Both the position numbers and the translations under genes were made by a program. From Waddlia sp964635295 (GTDB taxonomy: Bacteria > Chlamydiota > Chlamydiia > Chlamydiales > Waddliaceae), in contig CAZWOB010000037.1 in assembly GCA_964635295.1 (NCBI GenBank), positions 1 through 20,386 on the forward strand: a DNA stretch of 20,386 bases. Reading direction: 5' to 3'. Below the pieces are notes generated by a model. That model searched no databases, was not told the origin of the DNA, and worked only from the letters and a program-made list of their open reading frames with translations. Positions 6,765 through 13,894 of the stretch are shown in pieces (positions within the stretch are counted from its first letter, which is position 1; every line of letters begins with the position of its first letter).

Positions 6765-7616
6765 ATGAATGAACCTCTAGATGAAAAAATACAGCGTTTA
6801 AAGGCTGAACTTACCGTCGCAAAACAAGCGCATCAACTTTGGGATGTTTTAATTGAAAAGAGAGAAAATCTTGAAGAGAAAATTTCTATCTTAAAATCTG
6901 AAATCGACGAAGAAACAAGCGCGCAATACCAAAAAGCTCAAGAAACATACGAGGAGATCAAAAACCGAGGAGAAAAAGCGAAAGCATTGAAAACGATCAA
7001 AAAGAACAAGCAGACAATCGATGATAAGTTAGACGACTATGAAGATTTTTCGGACGACATTATTGTCTACCTTCAAAACCAACTTGTCATCACAATCCTG
7101 AAAAAATTCCCTGATCAAACAAACCCCTATCAAAATCTCGATCACCAGCTCAGGCAGTCAATTGACCTGTCAGATAAGCTCAAAGTCTTAAAAGTTTCAA
7201 CCCAGGATATTGATCAATTGCTTAATCGAGTGTTGGAAGAAAGAAAGCGGGCTGGCCCTTTTCGAATATTACACTTTTTTTTCGGGCGCAATCCTTACTT
7301 TACCATTACACAGTCAATTCAAGCGATCAAGCTGCTGTGTGGAAACGCTTTGGACGTTCTACACGATATCGAAGAAAAAATACCGAACAACCCCCGTGCG
7401 GTCAATTGTCTGGAACAAATCACTGAAGTCCTTGTTCAACTCCAATCGTTTGCTCAACAACGCTGGAGCTACGGTAAAATCGATTCACAATTGAAGCCCT
7501 TGAAAGGAACCTTGGCCCCCTTGACAAAACAATTGAAAATTCTAAAAAAAGAGGCTGATGAAGCTATCATCAGCCAAAAAGAAATGATAAATCTTTGGAT
7601 TGATCAACACTCTTAG
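6765..7616 (+). CDS. Coiled-coil protein of unknown function
   Basis: I do not recognise a family for this 283-residue protein. It is hydrophilic and almost entirely helical in character. Residues 1-85 are a strong heptad-rich coiled coil (DEKIQRLKAEL, ENLEEKISILKSEIDEE). A middle region (95-150) contains LVITILKKF, and residues 160-185 hold an aromatic patch, FRILHFFFGRNPYF. The C-terminal part (200-283) is again helical and Lys-rich. There is no signal peptide or clear membrane span. The start follows an AAGGA site. It has been placed between ssb and the Slc1-like chaperone, on the opposite strand to both, in a block otherwise kept in Chlamydia. Being next to a secretion chaperone makes an effector role conceivable, but nothing in the sequence proves that. 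The last codons contain the terminator of the convergent slc1 gene. Confidence 0.75.
   Translation: MNEPLDEKIQRLKAELTVAKQAHQLWDVLIEKRENLEEKISILKSEIDEETSAQYQKAQETYEEIKNRGEKAKALKTIKKNKQTIDDKLDDYEDFSDDIIVYLQNQLVITILKKFPDQTNPYQNLDHQLRQSIDLSDKLKVLKVSTQDIDQLLNRVLEERKRAGPFRILHFFFGRNPYFTITQSIQAIKLLCGNALDVLHDIEEKIPNNPRAVNCLEQITEVLVQLQSFAQQRWSYGKIDSQLKPLKGTLAPLTKQLKILKKEADEAIISQKEMINLWIDQHS
7543..7575 (-). terminator. Intrinsic terminator for the slc1-like gene, inside the convergent gene
   Basis: Read on the minus strand, the arms GGCTGATGA and TCATCAGCC form a perfect 9-bp stem with a TAGCT loop, followed by TCTTTTTTT. This is a textbook rho-independent terminator about 95 bases after the stop codon of the minus-strand Slc1-like gene. 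It lies wholly within the coding sequence of the plus-strand coiled-coil gene. Confidence 0.82.
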
Positions 7617-7669
7617 AGCATCTGTTCTCGGATGATCTCCAATGGCAAATGCTCTTCAATTGATGAGAG

Positions 7670-8179
7670 TTAGATCTTGATCCCTTTAGGCTCGTCGCCA
7701 CCACCAGAAGATGATCCGCCGGATCCGGGAACTGCTTTCAATGCATCTTCTGAAACTTCTCTCCCTTCTGAAACATCCGTGCAGATCTTTCTCCATTTTT
7801 CAACCGTTTCAACATAGAGCGGTGCGAAAGCACGAAGCGCTGATGATACCGCATGCTCCATATCAATGGTGCAGTGCATCAGGATCAACTCTTCCTTAAC
7901 AGCAACACCTACGCCGCCGCCAGCCATTTGACCGCCCAACATTGAACCTTCTAAAAGAGTTTCGTAAAGCTTGAGACGTGTCTTGTCATCGCGGGGAAGC
8001 CCGTCCAGAAGAGGTGAATAGAGATATAAGCGCTTGGAATTGGGCTCATAAGTCAAGTGAAGGGAAAACTCATCGTCAATCCCCAAAATACATGTGTTGT
8101 TTTCGTCAAATTCGAGTCCTTCCAGTCCCAGTTCCTTTCCAAACTCAGCTAAGTTCTCTTTAGCGTTCTCAAAAGACAT
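7670..8179 (-). CDS. slc1: Type III secretion chaperone, Slc1/CT043-like (CesT fold)
   Basis: Slc1 is a class I-type secretion chaperone that keeps early effectors such as Tarp ready for export in Chlamydia. This 169-residue protein matches in size and features: an N-terminal helix (FENAKENLAEFGKELGLEG), a short strand with Cys30 and GIDDEFSLHL (33-42), a YLYSPLLDGLP segment (52-62), a helix LKLYETLLEGSMLG, then a glycine-rich GGQMAGGGVGVAV (82-94) and a C-terminal helix through 113-137. The tail (152-163) is Gly/Ser-rich with an acidic turn. A strong GGAGGT ribosome-binding site lies 7 bases before the ATG. Its place between ssb-pepA and the SpoIID/ruvB genes matches CT043. The intrinsic terminator at 7543-7575 ends its transcript. 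Function is from family and synteny. Confidence 0.85.
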   Translation of the reverse strand: MSFENAKENLAEFGKELGLEGLEFDENNTCILGIDDEFSLHLTYEPNSKRLYLYSPLLDGLPRDDKTRLKLYETLLEGSMLGGQMAGGGVGVAVKEELILMHCTIDMEHAVSSALRAFAPLYVETVEKWRKICTDVSEGREVSEDALKAVPGSGGSSSGGGDEPKGIKI

Positions 8180-8367
8180 ATTTTAACCTCCAAAAGGATA
8201 ATATCAGCGACGTATGTCACTGTGTCCTAATTTTCTTATGTATCTATCTATACATTAACAAGTTTAAAACCATAATTTCAAGCACTAAAAAAAACTCAAG
8301 AGAGGTAAACAGCCTTTTCTTCTGTTATTACAGCTTATATCTCTTATTTTCTTGATGTTGCGTATAT
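8180..8367. other. Intergenic region upstream of slc1-like gene
   Basis: This 188-base AT-rich stretch separates queA from the slc1-like gene, both on the minus strand. It holds a small palindrome (ATGTAT, six bases, ATACAT near 8238-8255) and a run of eight A at 8287-8294, which reads as T8 on the transcribed strand, after a weak CTC/GAG stem only. Candidate minus-strand promoter boxes exist (TTGTTA with a poor -10), but none is convincing. The slc1-like gene most likely has its own promoter here. Confidence 0.4.
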
Positions 8368-9393
8368 TTAAATTATCAGCATCGCATCGCCGTATGAGAA
8401 AAAGCGGAATCTGTCCAAAACAGCCTTTTTGTAGGCATTCATGATCAATTCATGCCCTGCAAAAGCGGACACCAACATTAAAAGAGTAGATCCAGGCAGG
8501 TGAAAGTTAGTTAATAATGAGCTAACTTTTTTAAATTGGTATCCAGGATATATAAAAATATCTGTTTCCCCTGCGCCAGAAATAACCTTACCATCCAGAT
8601 TCACAGCGCTTTCTAATGTGCGACAGCAGGTCGTCCCAACACAAATTTCCCGTTTTACAGGCGTATTCAAGCGGGAAGCTGCTTCTTCGGAAACAAAATA
8701 GTTTTCCGCATGCATCTTATGATCTGTAATGGTCTTAACGACGACAGGGCGAAAAGTGCCAAGGCCGACATGCAAAGTAATCTCAACAAGGTCCACTCCC
8801 TTATTCTTGAGACCTTCAAGCATTGAGTCGGTGAAATGCAGGCCCGCTGTCGGTGCCGCAACCGCCCCTTCATTTTTTGCGTAGACGGTCTGATAGCGCT
8901 CTTTGTCAAGTTCAGGCTGTTCTTTTCTTTGCAGGTACGGAGGCAATGGCATTTCACCATGAGAATCCAAGATTTCCCAGAAACTTCCAGCATACTGGAA
9001 ACGGACCATTCTCATACCGTCATCAAGAACAGCCACCACTTCTCCTTCAAGTTGATCGGAAAAAATGATTTTCGTCCCCACAGGAAGTTTACGTGCAGGA
9101 CGGGCCATCGCCGACCAAAGTCCCTCTTCTTTTTGTTCAAGCAATAGAAGCTCAATTTTTCCACCGGTTTCTTTCTGGCCGATCAAGCGGGCGGGGATCA
9201 CTTTTGTGTTATTAAAGATGATACGATCCCCGGCTTCAAGAAATTGAGACAGCTGGTAAAAATACATCTCTTCGATCTTTCCGGTTGAGCGTTCAACCAC
9301 CATGAGACGTGAATGATCGCGGGGATTCACGGGAAATTTCGCGATCAGTTCCTCTGGAAGGTCAAATTGATATGAGTCTAATTGGTTTAGCAT
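8368..9393 (-). CDS. queA: S-adenosylmethionine:tRNA ribosyltransferase-isomerase
   Basis: QueA moves the ribosyl part of SAM onto 7-aminomethyl-7-deazaguanine in tRNA to make epoxyqueuosine, a wobble-base modification. The 341-residue length is normal. The protein opens with DSYQFDLPEELIAKFP (6-21) and RDHSRLMVV (25-33), then NNTKVIPARL (61-70), GAVAAPTAGLHFT (around 175-187), EITLHVGLGTFRPV and, near the end, TNFHLPGSTLLMLVSAF, all diagnostic. It occupies the place where C. trachomatis has glgX between CT043 and CT041. The ATG has no clear Shine-Dalgarno, but the family N-terminus fixes the start. Between it and the upstream SpoIID-domain gene is a 14-bp hairpin, so queA probably has its own promoter. 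Confidence 0.96.
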   Translation of the reverse strand: MLNQLDSYQFDLPEELIAKFPVNPRDHSRLMVVERSTGKIEEMYFYQLSQFLEAGDRIIFNNTKVIPARLIGQKETGGKIELLLLEQKEEGLWSAMARPARKLPVGTKIIFSDQLEGEVVAVLDDGMRMVRFQYAGSFWEILDSHGEMPLPPYLQRKEQPELDKERYQTVYAKNEGAVAAPTAGLHFTDSMLEGLKNKGVDLVEITLHVGLGTFRPVVVKTITDHKMHAENYFVSEEAASRLNTPVKREICVGTTCCRTLESAVNLDGKVISGAGETDIFIYPGYQFKKVSSLLTNFHLPGSTLLMLVSAFAGHELIMNAYKKAVLDRFRFFSYGDAMLII

Positions 9394-9475
9394 AAGGGGC
9401 TTATTATAAACAACTTCAATATTTCATTAAATCATTTAATTTTTTGGAGTCCAATGTTGGGAAAGGACAATAGGA

Positions 9476-9511
9476 ATTAATCAGGGTAGGAATTCTTCTA
9501 CCCTGATTAAT
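9476..9511 (-). terminator. Strong 14-bp stem-loop after the SpoIID-domain gene
   Basis: ATTAATCAGGGTAG (9476-9489) and CTACCCTGATTAAT (9498-9511) pair perfectly over 14 bases with an 8-base loop. It begins 9 bases after the stop codon of the minus-strand SpoIID-domain gene and stands upstream of queA. No long T-run follows (the minus strand reads TCCTATTG), so it may stop transcription only partly or act mainly to protect the 3' end. Confidence 0.65.
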
Positions 9512-9519
9512 GTAGGTTG

Positions 9520-10365
9520 TTAGTAGATCAGTTCAATATGAGAACCGGGAAAAGCTTTTGAGAGGATCTGCGCGGCATGTCCGCCGGTACGTGCAATATC
9601 TTCTGCCTCATAAACGGTAATCCTGGAATTGGAACCCGTTTGATGATGGCTTTGAGGATCGATCCACTGAGCAGGGAACGGGGTCACTTTGCCTTCGTAG
9701 GCGCCGGTCTTGCTCAAAACCATGTGCCGCGTCGAATTGATCGCCATTTCCATTGGAGAAGAAGGGTGAAGTGATTTCATTCCCTCATATCCAACTTGAG
9801 CGCCATCAACAGCCCAGAACTTGTTTTTAGGGTTGTGGGATAAATAAAAAGCGTCCGTGCGAGCAACAATGGCAATCGCTGCCATTGTTTCCTCTGGCAT
9901 GGGCTCACCATATTTACCAGGCAATGTCGCCCTTAGATATTCTTCGATTGGTATGCGATTGACAATACTGATCGCTCCCCCAATATCATACACGGTCACA
10001 TTGCCGCGATAATCTGTGCCGTCAATCGTGATCACGACAGATGGATCATCAGGAATGATCGTTAATTGGAAAATACCCGGAAACCCTTCTCCCCACTTAA
10101 GACCGCTGGAATCTGTCTGCATCAGTTTCTTTTTTCCGATGTAACGCTTGCTGATCAATTTCTTCGTATGAGGATTGTACAGTTGGTATTTTCCGTTCAC
10201 CTCAATAACCGCAGAGGGCTGATCGTTAACGACTAGAATGTCGATCGAAGGAACGGGATGTTGATGCTTCACAAATATGTTGCGCATATTTGAAAGGAAT
10301 CCAGCTTCTACAGAGGAAGCTAACGGTAGAAAAGCGATGACGAACAACAATGCCCTGATTATCAT
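9520..10365 (-). CDS. SpoIID/LytB-domain envelope protein (CT041-like)
   Basis: SpoIID-domain proteins are lytic transglycosylases acting on peptidoglycan glycan strands; a chlamydial SpoIID homologue has been reported to act at the division septum. This 281-residue protein has a signal peptide (residues 1-21, MIIRALLFVIAFLPLASS, cleavage likely after EA), a beta-rich middle (40-130), and the SpoIID core at 119-190: YRGNVTVYDIGG, NRIPIEEYLRATLPG, PEETMAAIAIVARTDAFYL. Where the family usually has a catalytic glutamate after the proline (PSEM), this protein reads PGKY with Lys151, so activity may be altered. A GAGGAG site precedes the start. It lies directly after ruvB, matching CT041-CT040. 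Confidence 0.82.
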   Translation of the reverse strand: MIIRALLFVIAFLPLASSVEAGFLSNMRNIFVKHQHPVPSIDILVVNDQPSAVIEVNGKYQLYNPHTKKLISKRYIGKKKLMQTDSSGLKWGEGFPGIFQLTIIPDDPSVVITIDGTDYRGNVTVYDIGGAISIVNRIPIEEYLRATLPGKYGEPMPEETMAAIAIVARTDAFYLSHNPKNKFWAVDGAQVGYEGMKSLHPSSPMEMAINSTRHMVLSKTGAYEGKVTPFPAQWIDPQSHHQTGSNSRITVYEAEDIARTGGHAAQILSKAFPGSHIELIY

Positions 10366-10379
10366 TCTCTATTCTCCTC

Positions 10380-10395
10380 ACAGCCCCGGGGCTGT
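10380..10395. repeat. 16-bp perfect GC palindrome next to the SpoIID gene RBS
   Basis: ACAGCCCCGGGGCTGT is its own reverse complement. It lies just upstream of the ribosome-binding site of the SpoIID-domain gene and is followed on the plus strand by CTTTATTTTT. As RNA it can form a 6-bp stem with a CCGG loop. It may be part of the leader or an operator between ruvB and the SpoIID gene; a plus-strand terminator role lacks a gene to serve. Confidence 0.45.
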
Positions 10396-10471
10396 CTTTA
10401 TTTTTCTCATGTAACTGTTAAACTCTCTTCACTAAAGAAGAGCAGAAGAATGATGTTAACTGGTGGAGCGT

Positions 10472-11470
10472 TTATTTTCCAGCAGATTCCTGCTGGATAT
10501 GGTCGATGCCAAGCTGAGTGATCTCACGACCTCTTGGAGTGCGCTTAATGAAGCCGAGCAGTATCAGGTAAGGCTCGTAAACCTCTTCGAGAGTATGCTT
10601 CTCTTCTCCAACAGCGACCGCGATCGTGCTGATCCCGACAGGCCCTCCATTATACTGTTCCAGCATCACTTGCAGGATCTTGATATCCATCTCGTCAAGA
10701 CCCTTGTCATCGATGTGGAGCATATCCAAAGCTCTGGATACAACTCCCAGCTCTGTTTTACCGTGGTTGCGAACTTGTGCGAAATCACGGACCCATCTCA
10801 GCAAATTGTTCGCAATTCTTGGGGTTCCTCTTGACCGCTTGGCAATTTCATGAGCGCCGGGAGAATTGAGATCAAAATTAATGATATTCGATGCCCTTTG
10901 AACGATTTTTTCCAAAACCTCCGGGGGATAATAATTTAGTCGGCAGGTAAACCCGAAACGGGATCGCAGCGGAGCGGTCAACAGTCCCGAACGTGTGGTT
11001 GCGCCAACAAGGGTAAACGGATTGAGCTTAACCTGGACGCTTCTCGCATTTGGGCCTGTATCGATCATCAGGTCAAGGGTAAAGTCTTCCATTGCCGAAT
11101 ACAGATACTCCTCCACTGCGCGGTTCAATCGATGAAGTTCGTCAATAAACAGGATGTCGCCGAATTGCAGGTTCGTCAGAACTCCAGCCAAGTCGCCGGG
11201 CTTTTCAATCATCGGCCCGCTGGTCACGACAAGATTGGTCCCCATCGACTTAGCTAAGATATTTGCAAGAGTCGTCTTCCCGAGACCAGGTGGTCCGGTA
11301 AATAGACAATGAGTCAACGGTTCTCCGCGTTGTTTGGCTGCGGTAATGAGAACCTCTAGCCGCTCTCTCACAAGGTCCTGCCCCTGAAAATCGGCTAATG
11401 TCTGCGGACGTAGAGGAACTTCAAACGTTTTATCCTCTTCTGTCAAAGTAGATTCAATAAAGGTCTTCAC
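10472..11470 (-). CDS. ruvB: Holliday junction branch migration helicase RuvB
   Basis: RuvB is the AAA+ motor that drives branch migration of Holliday junctions with RuvA. The 332-residue length is normal. Residues 20-31 show the family start (LRPQTLADFQGQ). Walker A is GPPGLGKTT (59-67), Walker B is LFIDELHRL (107-115), sensor 1 is GATTRSGLLTAPLRSRFG (156-173) with the arginine-finger region LRSRF. The C-terminal winged helix has NGGPVGISTIA and KRTPRGREIT. The start overlaps the stop of the upstream sodium symporter gene by 4 bases (ATGA), so translation is coupled to that gene. The neighbour downstream is the SpoIID-domain protein, the same order as CT040-CT041 of C. trachomatis. Confidence 0.97.
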   Translation of the reverse strand: MKTFIESTLTEEDKTFEVPLRPQTLADFQGQDLVRERLEVLITAAKQRGEPLTHCLFTGPPGLGKTTLANILAKSMGTNLVVTSGPMIEKPGDLAGVLTNLQFGDILFIDELHRLNRAVEEYLYSAMEDFTLDLMIDTGPNARSVQVKLNPFTLVGATTRSGLLTAPLRSRFGFTCRLNYYPPEVLEKIVQRASNIINFDLNSPGAHEIAKRSRGTPRIANNLLRWVRDFAQVRNHGKTELGVVSRALDMLHIDDKGLDEMDIKILQVMLEQYNGGPVGISTIAVAVGEEKHTLEEVYEPYLILLGFIKRTPRGREITQLGIDHIQQESAGK

Positions 11471-12828
11471 GAAAAAAGGCCCAATGCATTTAAAAAGACA
11501 ATCAACATTAAAATAGGGGCGGCATATTTAAAGCAAAACCTAAAATAAGTTTTTAACCATGGTCTTTTCTGAAAAAGTTCAGCTGCCCCTTCTCTCAGTT
11601 GACGGATCGCATTGTCTGTCCCCCATATCCAACCAACCAGGATCACAGCAAAAAATCCGCCCAATGGGATCAAGAAGCTGCTGCAAATCAAACTGATGAA
11701 GTCTAAGAAGTTGTAGTCGAAAAATGTGTAGCCCCTCATGATGCTGTAGGAAACTGCGCTTGGGAGTCCGACGACAAAGACAAGCACACCGCAAACAGAA
11801 GCGCTGAGATGCCTTCCCCATCCGAGTTCGTCCTGAAAATAGGCGATCGTGGGTTCCATTGCTGAGATTTGCGATGTGATTGCCGCTAAAAGCACCAGGA
11901 GAAAGAACATCACGGCAAACAGGTACCCTCCGGGGATTTGACTGAAAATTAAGGGAAGAGTGTGAAAGATCAAGCCCGGACCGGAATCTGGCTGCATTCC
12001 GCCTGCAAACACAATTGAAAAGACGGCTACCGCCGCCAATAAAGAAACGCCAGTATCGACAAGGACGACGGGAAAGCAGCTTTTAATCAGATTTTCTTCT
12101 TTGTTCAGATAACTGCCATAGGTCACCATTGTCCCCTGCCCTAAACTCAACGTAAAAAATGCCTGTCCAAGAGCGATCATAATCGATTTTGGTGTCAGCT
12201 CGCTCCAATCAGGGCTCAGCAGATAGCGGACCCCTTCGATGGCATTTGGCAATGAGACCCCTTTGATAACGATCAGGACCAGGACGACAAGCAGACATGG
12301 CATCATGACCTTGTTTCCCCGTTCAATCCCCTCTTTAACACCCAGGTAAAGGACTCCAACACAGATGATGAGAAAAAGAGCATGGAAGCCAACACCCCAA
12401 AGAGGATTTTCGATCAGTGAATTGTAATGGCTGATCGCGTCATTCGCATGATTCAAGCTAGTCACATTACCTCTGACCGCTTCAACCAAATAACCAAGGA
12501 TCCATCCGGCGACCGCACTGTAAAAGGAGCTGACCAGGAATCCGGTCACAATGGTGCCATGGCCGATCCATGACCAGAACCGGTTGCCTCCGATCTGGTG
12601 GAAAGCCTTTCCGGGACTCAGCTGGGTCGTACGTCCGATGACGATTTCAGCCATGAAAACAGGGAAGCCGATCACTGCCAGACAACACAAATATACAACG
12701 AGAAAGGCAGCTCCACCATTTTCACCAACGACATATGGCAGGCGCCAGATATTTGCCAGCCCGACAGCCGATCCGGCAACAGCCAAAATAAATCCCATCC
12801 GGGATCCCCAATGCGCACGTTCTTTCAT
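11467..12828 (-). CDS. Sodium-dependent amino acid transporter, NSS (LeuT-like) family
   Basis: NSS proteins import amino acids or related solutes driven by the sodium gradient. The 453-residue protein has about 11-12 membrane segments. The first carries the NSS signature GSAVGLANIWRLPYVVGENG (19-38), which forms part of the Na+ and substrate sites; MAEIVIGR ends TM2. The unwound TM6-type segment is seen as FFTLSLGQGTMVTYGSYL. The protein lacks the long loops of animal transporters. A GAGG site precedes the ATG. The gene ends in a 4-base overlap with ruvB, an unusual pairing. The substrate cannot be told from sequence; chlamydiae scavenge host amino acids, which fits. The upstream region carries a good promoter and several dyads, so expression is probably controlled there. 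Confidence 0.93.
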   Translation of the reverse strand: MKERAHWGSRMGFILAVAGSAVGLANIWRLPYVVGENGGAAFLVVYLCCLAVIGFPVFMAEIVIGRTTQLSPGKAFHQIGGNRFWSWIGHGTIVTGFLVSSFYSAVAGWILGYLVEAVRGNVTSLNHANDAISHYNSLIENPLWGVGFHALFLIICVGVLYLGVKEGIERGNKVMMPCLLVVLVLIVIKGVSLPNAIEGVRYLLSPDWSELTPKSIMIALGQAFFTLSLGQGTMVTYGSYLNKEENLIKSCFPVVLVDTGVSLLAAVAVFSIVFAGGMQPDSGPGLIFHTLPLIFSQIPGGYLFAVMFFLLVLLAAITSQISAMEPTIAYFQDELGWGRHLSASVCGVLVFVVGLPSAVSYSIMRGYTFFDYNFLDFISLICSSFLIPLGGFFAVILVGWIWGTDNAIRQLREGAAELFQKRPWLKTYFRFCFKYAAPILMLIVFLNALGLFS

Positions 12829-12880
12829 TTATCGCCTCACGTTCTTAAATATTATGGACTAACGATATTGAGATTTACAT

Positions 12881-12950
12881 TATTGAAGATATCCTTGTCT
12901 TCGTCCATATCCTATAGATATGTCGATATAGTATAGGATATCTTTCAATA
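12881..12950. repeat. Overlapping alternative dyads upstream of the NSS transporter
   Basis: The outer arms TATTGAAGATATCCT (12881-12895) and AGGATATCTTTCAATA (12935-12950) are reverse complements apart from one extra base. An inner pair, ATATCCTATA (12907-12916) and TATAGGATAT (12932-12941), is perfect over 10 bases. Both pairs use the same right-hand segment, so only one can form at a time. The segment overlaps the predicted -10 box of the transporter promoter. Confidence 0.65.
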
Positions 12951-12958
12951 TGTTTGAA
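12930..12958 (-). promoter_or_regulatory. Predicted sigma70-type promoter of the NSS-ruvB operon
   Basis: On the minus strand TTCAAA (12953-12958) and TATACT (12930-12935) are separated by 17 bases and match the housekeeping consensus at 4 and 5 of 6 positions. Transcription would start near 12923, giving a leader of about 95 bases before the transporter ATG. The -10 box lies inside the dyads described for 12881-12950. Confidence 0.45.
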
Positions 12959-12990
12959 GAACTATCACAATCACGGGTAATACGAAGAAA

Positions 12991-13074
12991 CAACGATAAA
13001 AACGATCGAACGATAGGAACGATGAAAAATAGAATAGATTTATCGTTATTATCGTTCGATCGTTTTTATCGTTG
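12991..13074. repeat. Perfect 25-bp inverted repeat with eight ACGAT/ATCGT units
   Basis: Positions 12991-13015 and 13050-13074 are exact reverse complements over 25 bases, around 34 bases that hold a further AACGAT/ATCGTT pair. ACGAT occurs at 12993, 13002, 13010 and 13019 (spacing 9, 8, 9), and ATCGT at 13042, 13051, 13059 and 13068 (also 9, 8, 9). The centre of each arm contains CGATCG. No T-run follows on either strand and no flanking duplication is seen. Confidence 0.85.
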
Positions 13075-13160
13075 ATGTGAAAACCAGTTCTCTAAGCAGC
13101 AGCTGAATAATCTTTCTCAACCTGTCGCTGACGATCCTGCTTAACATGTTAATGGCGACG

Positions 13161-13736
13161 TCAGACCTCAAACGCAACGATGCTCTGCTCAAATTGGATG
13201 AATTTTTCTTGAACATGCCGGCTGTTATGAAAATAGGAATCCCTTAACGATTTCACCCGATCAAGATCCAAGTCCTCGATATTTTTATGACATTCGACCA
13301 CAATACTGGCTTTTGCATACTCGTCTAGATTCTCGTTAAGTAGATGGAATGCTTCTTCCATCTGTTTTCTGACAGACATCTCTTTGTCGGAAACGAACCC
13401 ATAACGATGATACCGCTTCATTTTCCCCATCGAAATAGGCAAAGCTGCACGATGGATTTTAGCAAATATTTTCTCCACATTTGATGACTTGTAATAATTA
13501 GTCCAGTCAGAGTCCCAACTTCGATAGAACGTATAGCCCATTCCTCCCATCGCCAGCAAAGCGCCTGGCAGCACTCCAGCACCAATGACTACTGGTACGA
13601 CAACACAAGCCACAGCTAAAAATAATTGAAGTGCGGCCTTTGCCACTTTGATCACTGTATCCTGAATGTACAGTCGGCGTTTAACTTGCCAATCTTGAAA
13701 TTTTTCTTCAGAAACAGAAAGTGGGGGTATATTCAT
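13161..13736 (-). CDS. Putative inclusion-membrane-type protein (bilobed hydrophobic domain)
   Basis: I do not recognise a sequence family for this 191-residue protein. It has no signal peptide, a polar N-terminus of about 30 residues, and one bilobed hydrophobic stretch at 33-70: about 20 hydrophobic residues (LQLFLAVACVVVPVVIG), a short Gly/Pro turn, then a second lobe (LPGALLAMGGMG). The rest (75-191) is hydrophilic and helical. A 40-60 residue bilobed hydrophobic hairpin is the hallmark of chlamydial Inc proteins, which are inserted into the host inclusion membrane by type III secretion. It is divergent from the translocon operon, sharing a 211-base promoter region. The start at 13736 has only a weak ribosome-binding site. 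Assignment as Inc rests on layout and context only. Confidence 0.55.
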   Translation of the reverse strand: MNIPPLSVSEEKFQDWQVKRRLYIQDTVIKVAKAALQLFLAVACVVVPVVIGAGVLPGALLAMGGMGYTFYRSWDSDWTNYYKSSNVEKIFAKIHRAALPISMGKMKRYHRYGFVSDKEMSVRKQMEEAFHLLNENLDEYAKASIVVECHKNIEDLDLDRVKSLRDSYFHNSRHVQEKFIQFEQSIVAFEV

Positions 13737-13894
13737 GCCAATATACGTGTTTATCTATAAAAGTATAATTTTAACTCTCTAAATTGATAAAAGACATAGC
13801 ATGATTAAGGCTGACAATACCCTAAACACAACCGTTGCGCGTTTACCGATTTGTTGACTTTTACTTGAATTTAACGCATTCTTAAACCGAACTT

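Larger units (their letters stand above)
12829..13160. other. 332-base dyad-rich intergenic region
   Basis: No gene is seen between the NSS transporter and the 13161-13736 gene, both on the minus strand. The region contains, from left to right, a set of AGGATATC-type dyads over a likely transporter promoter (12881-12958), a perfect 25-bp inverted repeat made of ACGAT/ATCGT units (12991-13074), and a 12-bp palindrome TTAACATGTTAA (13141-13152) just beyond the stop codon of the 13161 gene. Confidence 0.7.

Noticed and set aside
10380..10405. GC palindrome followed by TTTATTTTT as a plus-strand terminator.
   Set aside because: No plus-strand gene ends here, and both neighbours are transcribed from the minus strand, so it is listed only as a palindrome.
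12829..13160. A mobile element or MITE in the dyad-rich region.
   Set aside because: The 25-bp inverted repeat has no flanking target duplication and no transposase nearby. A second copy would be needed to support this.
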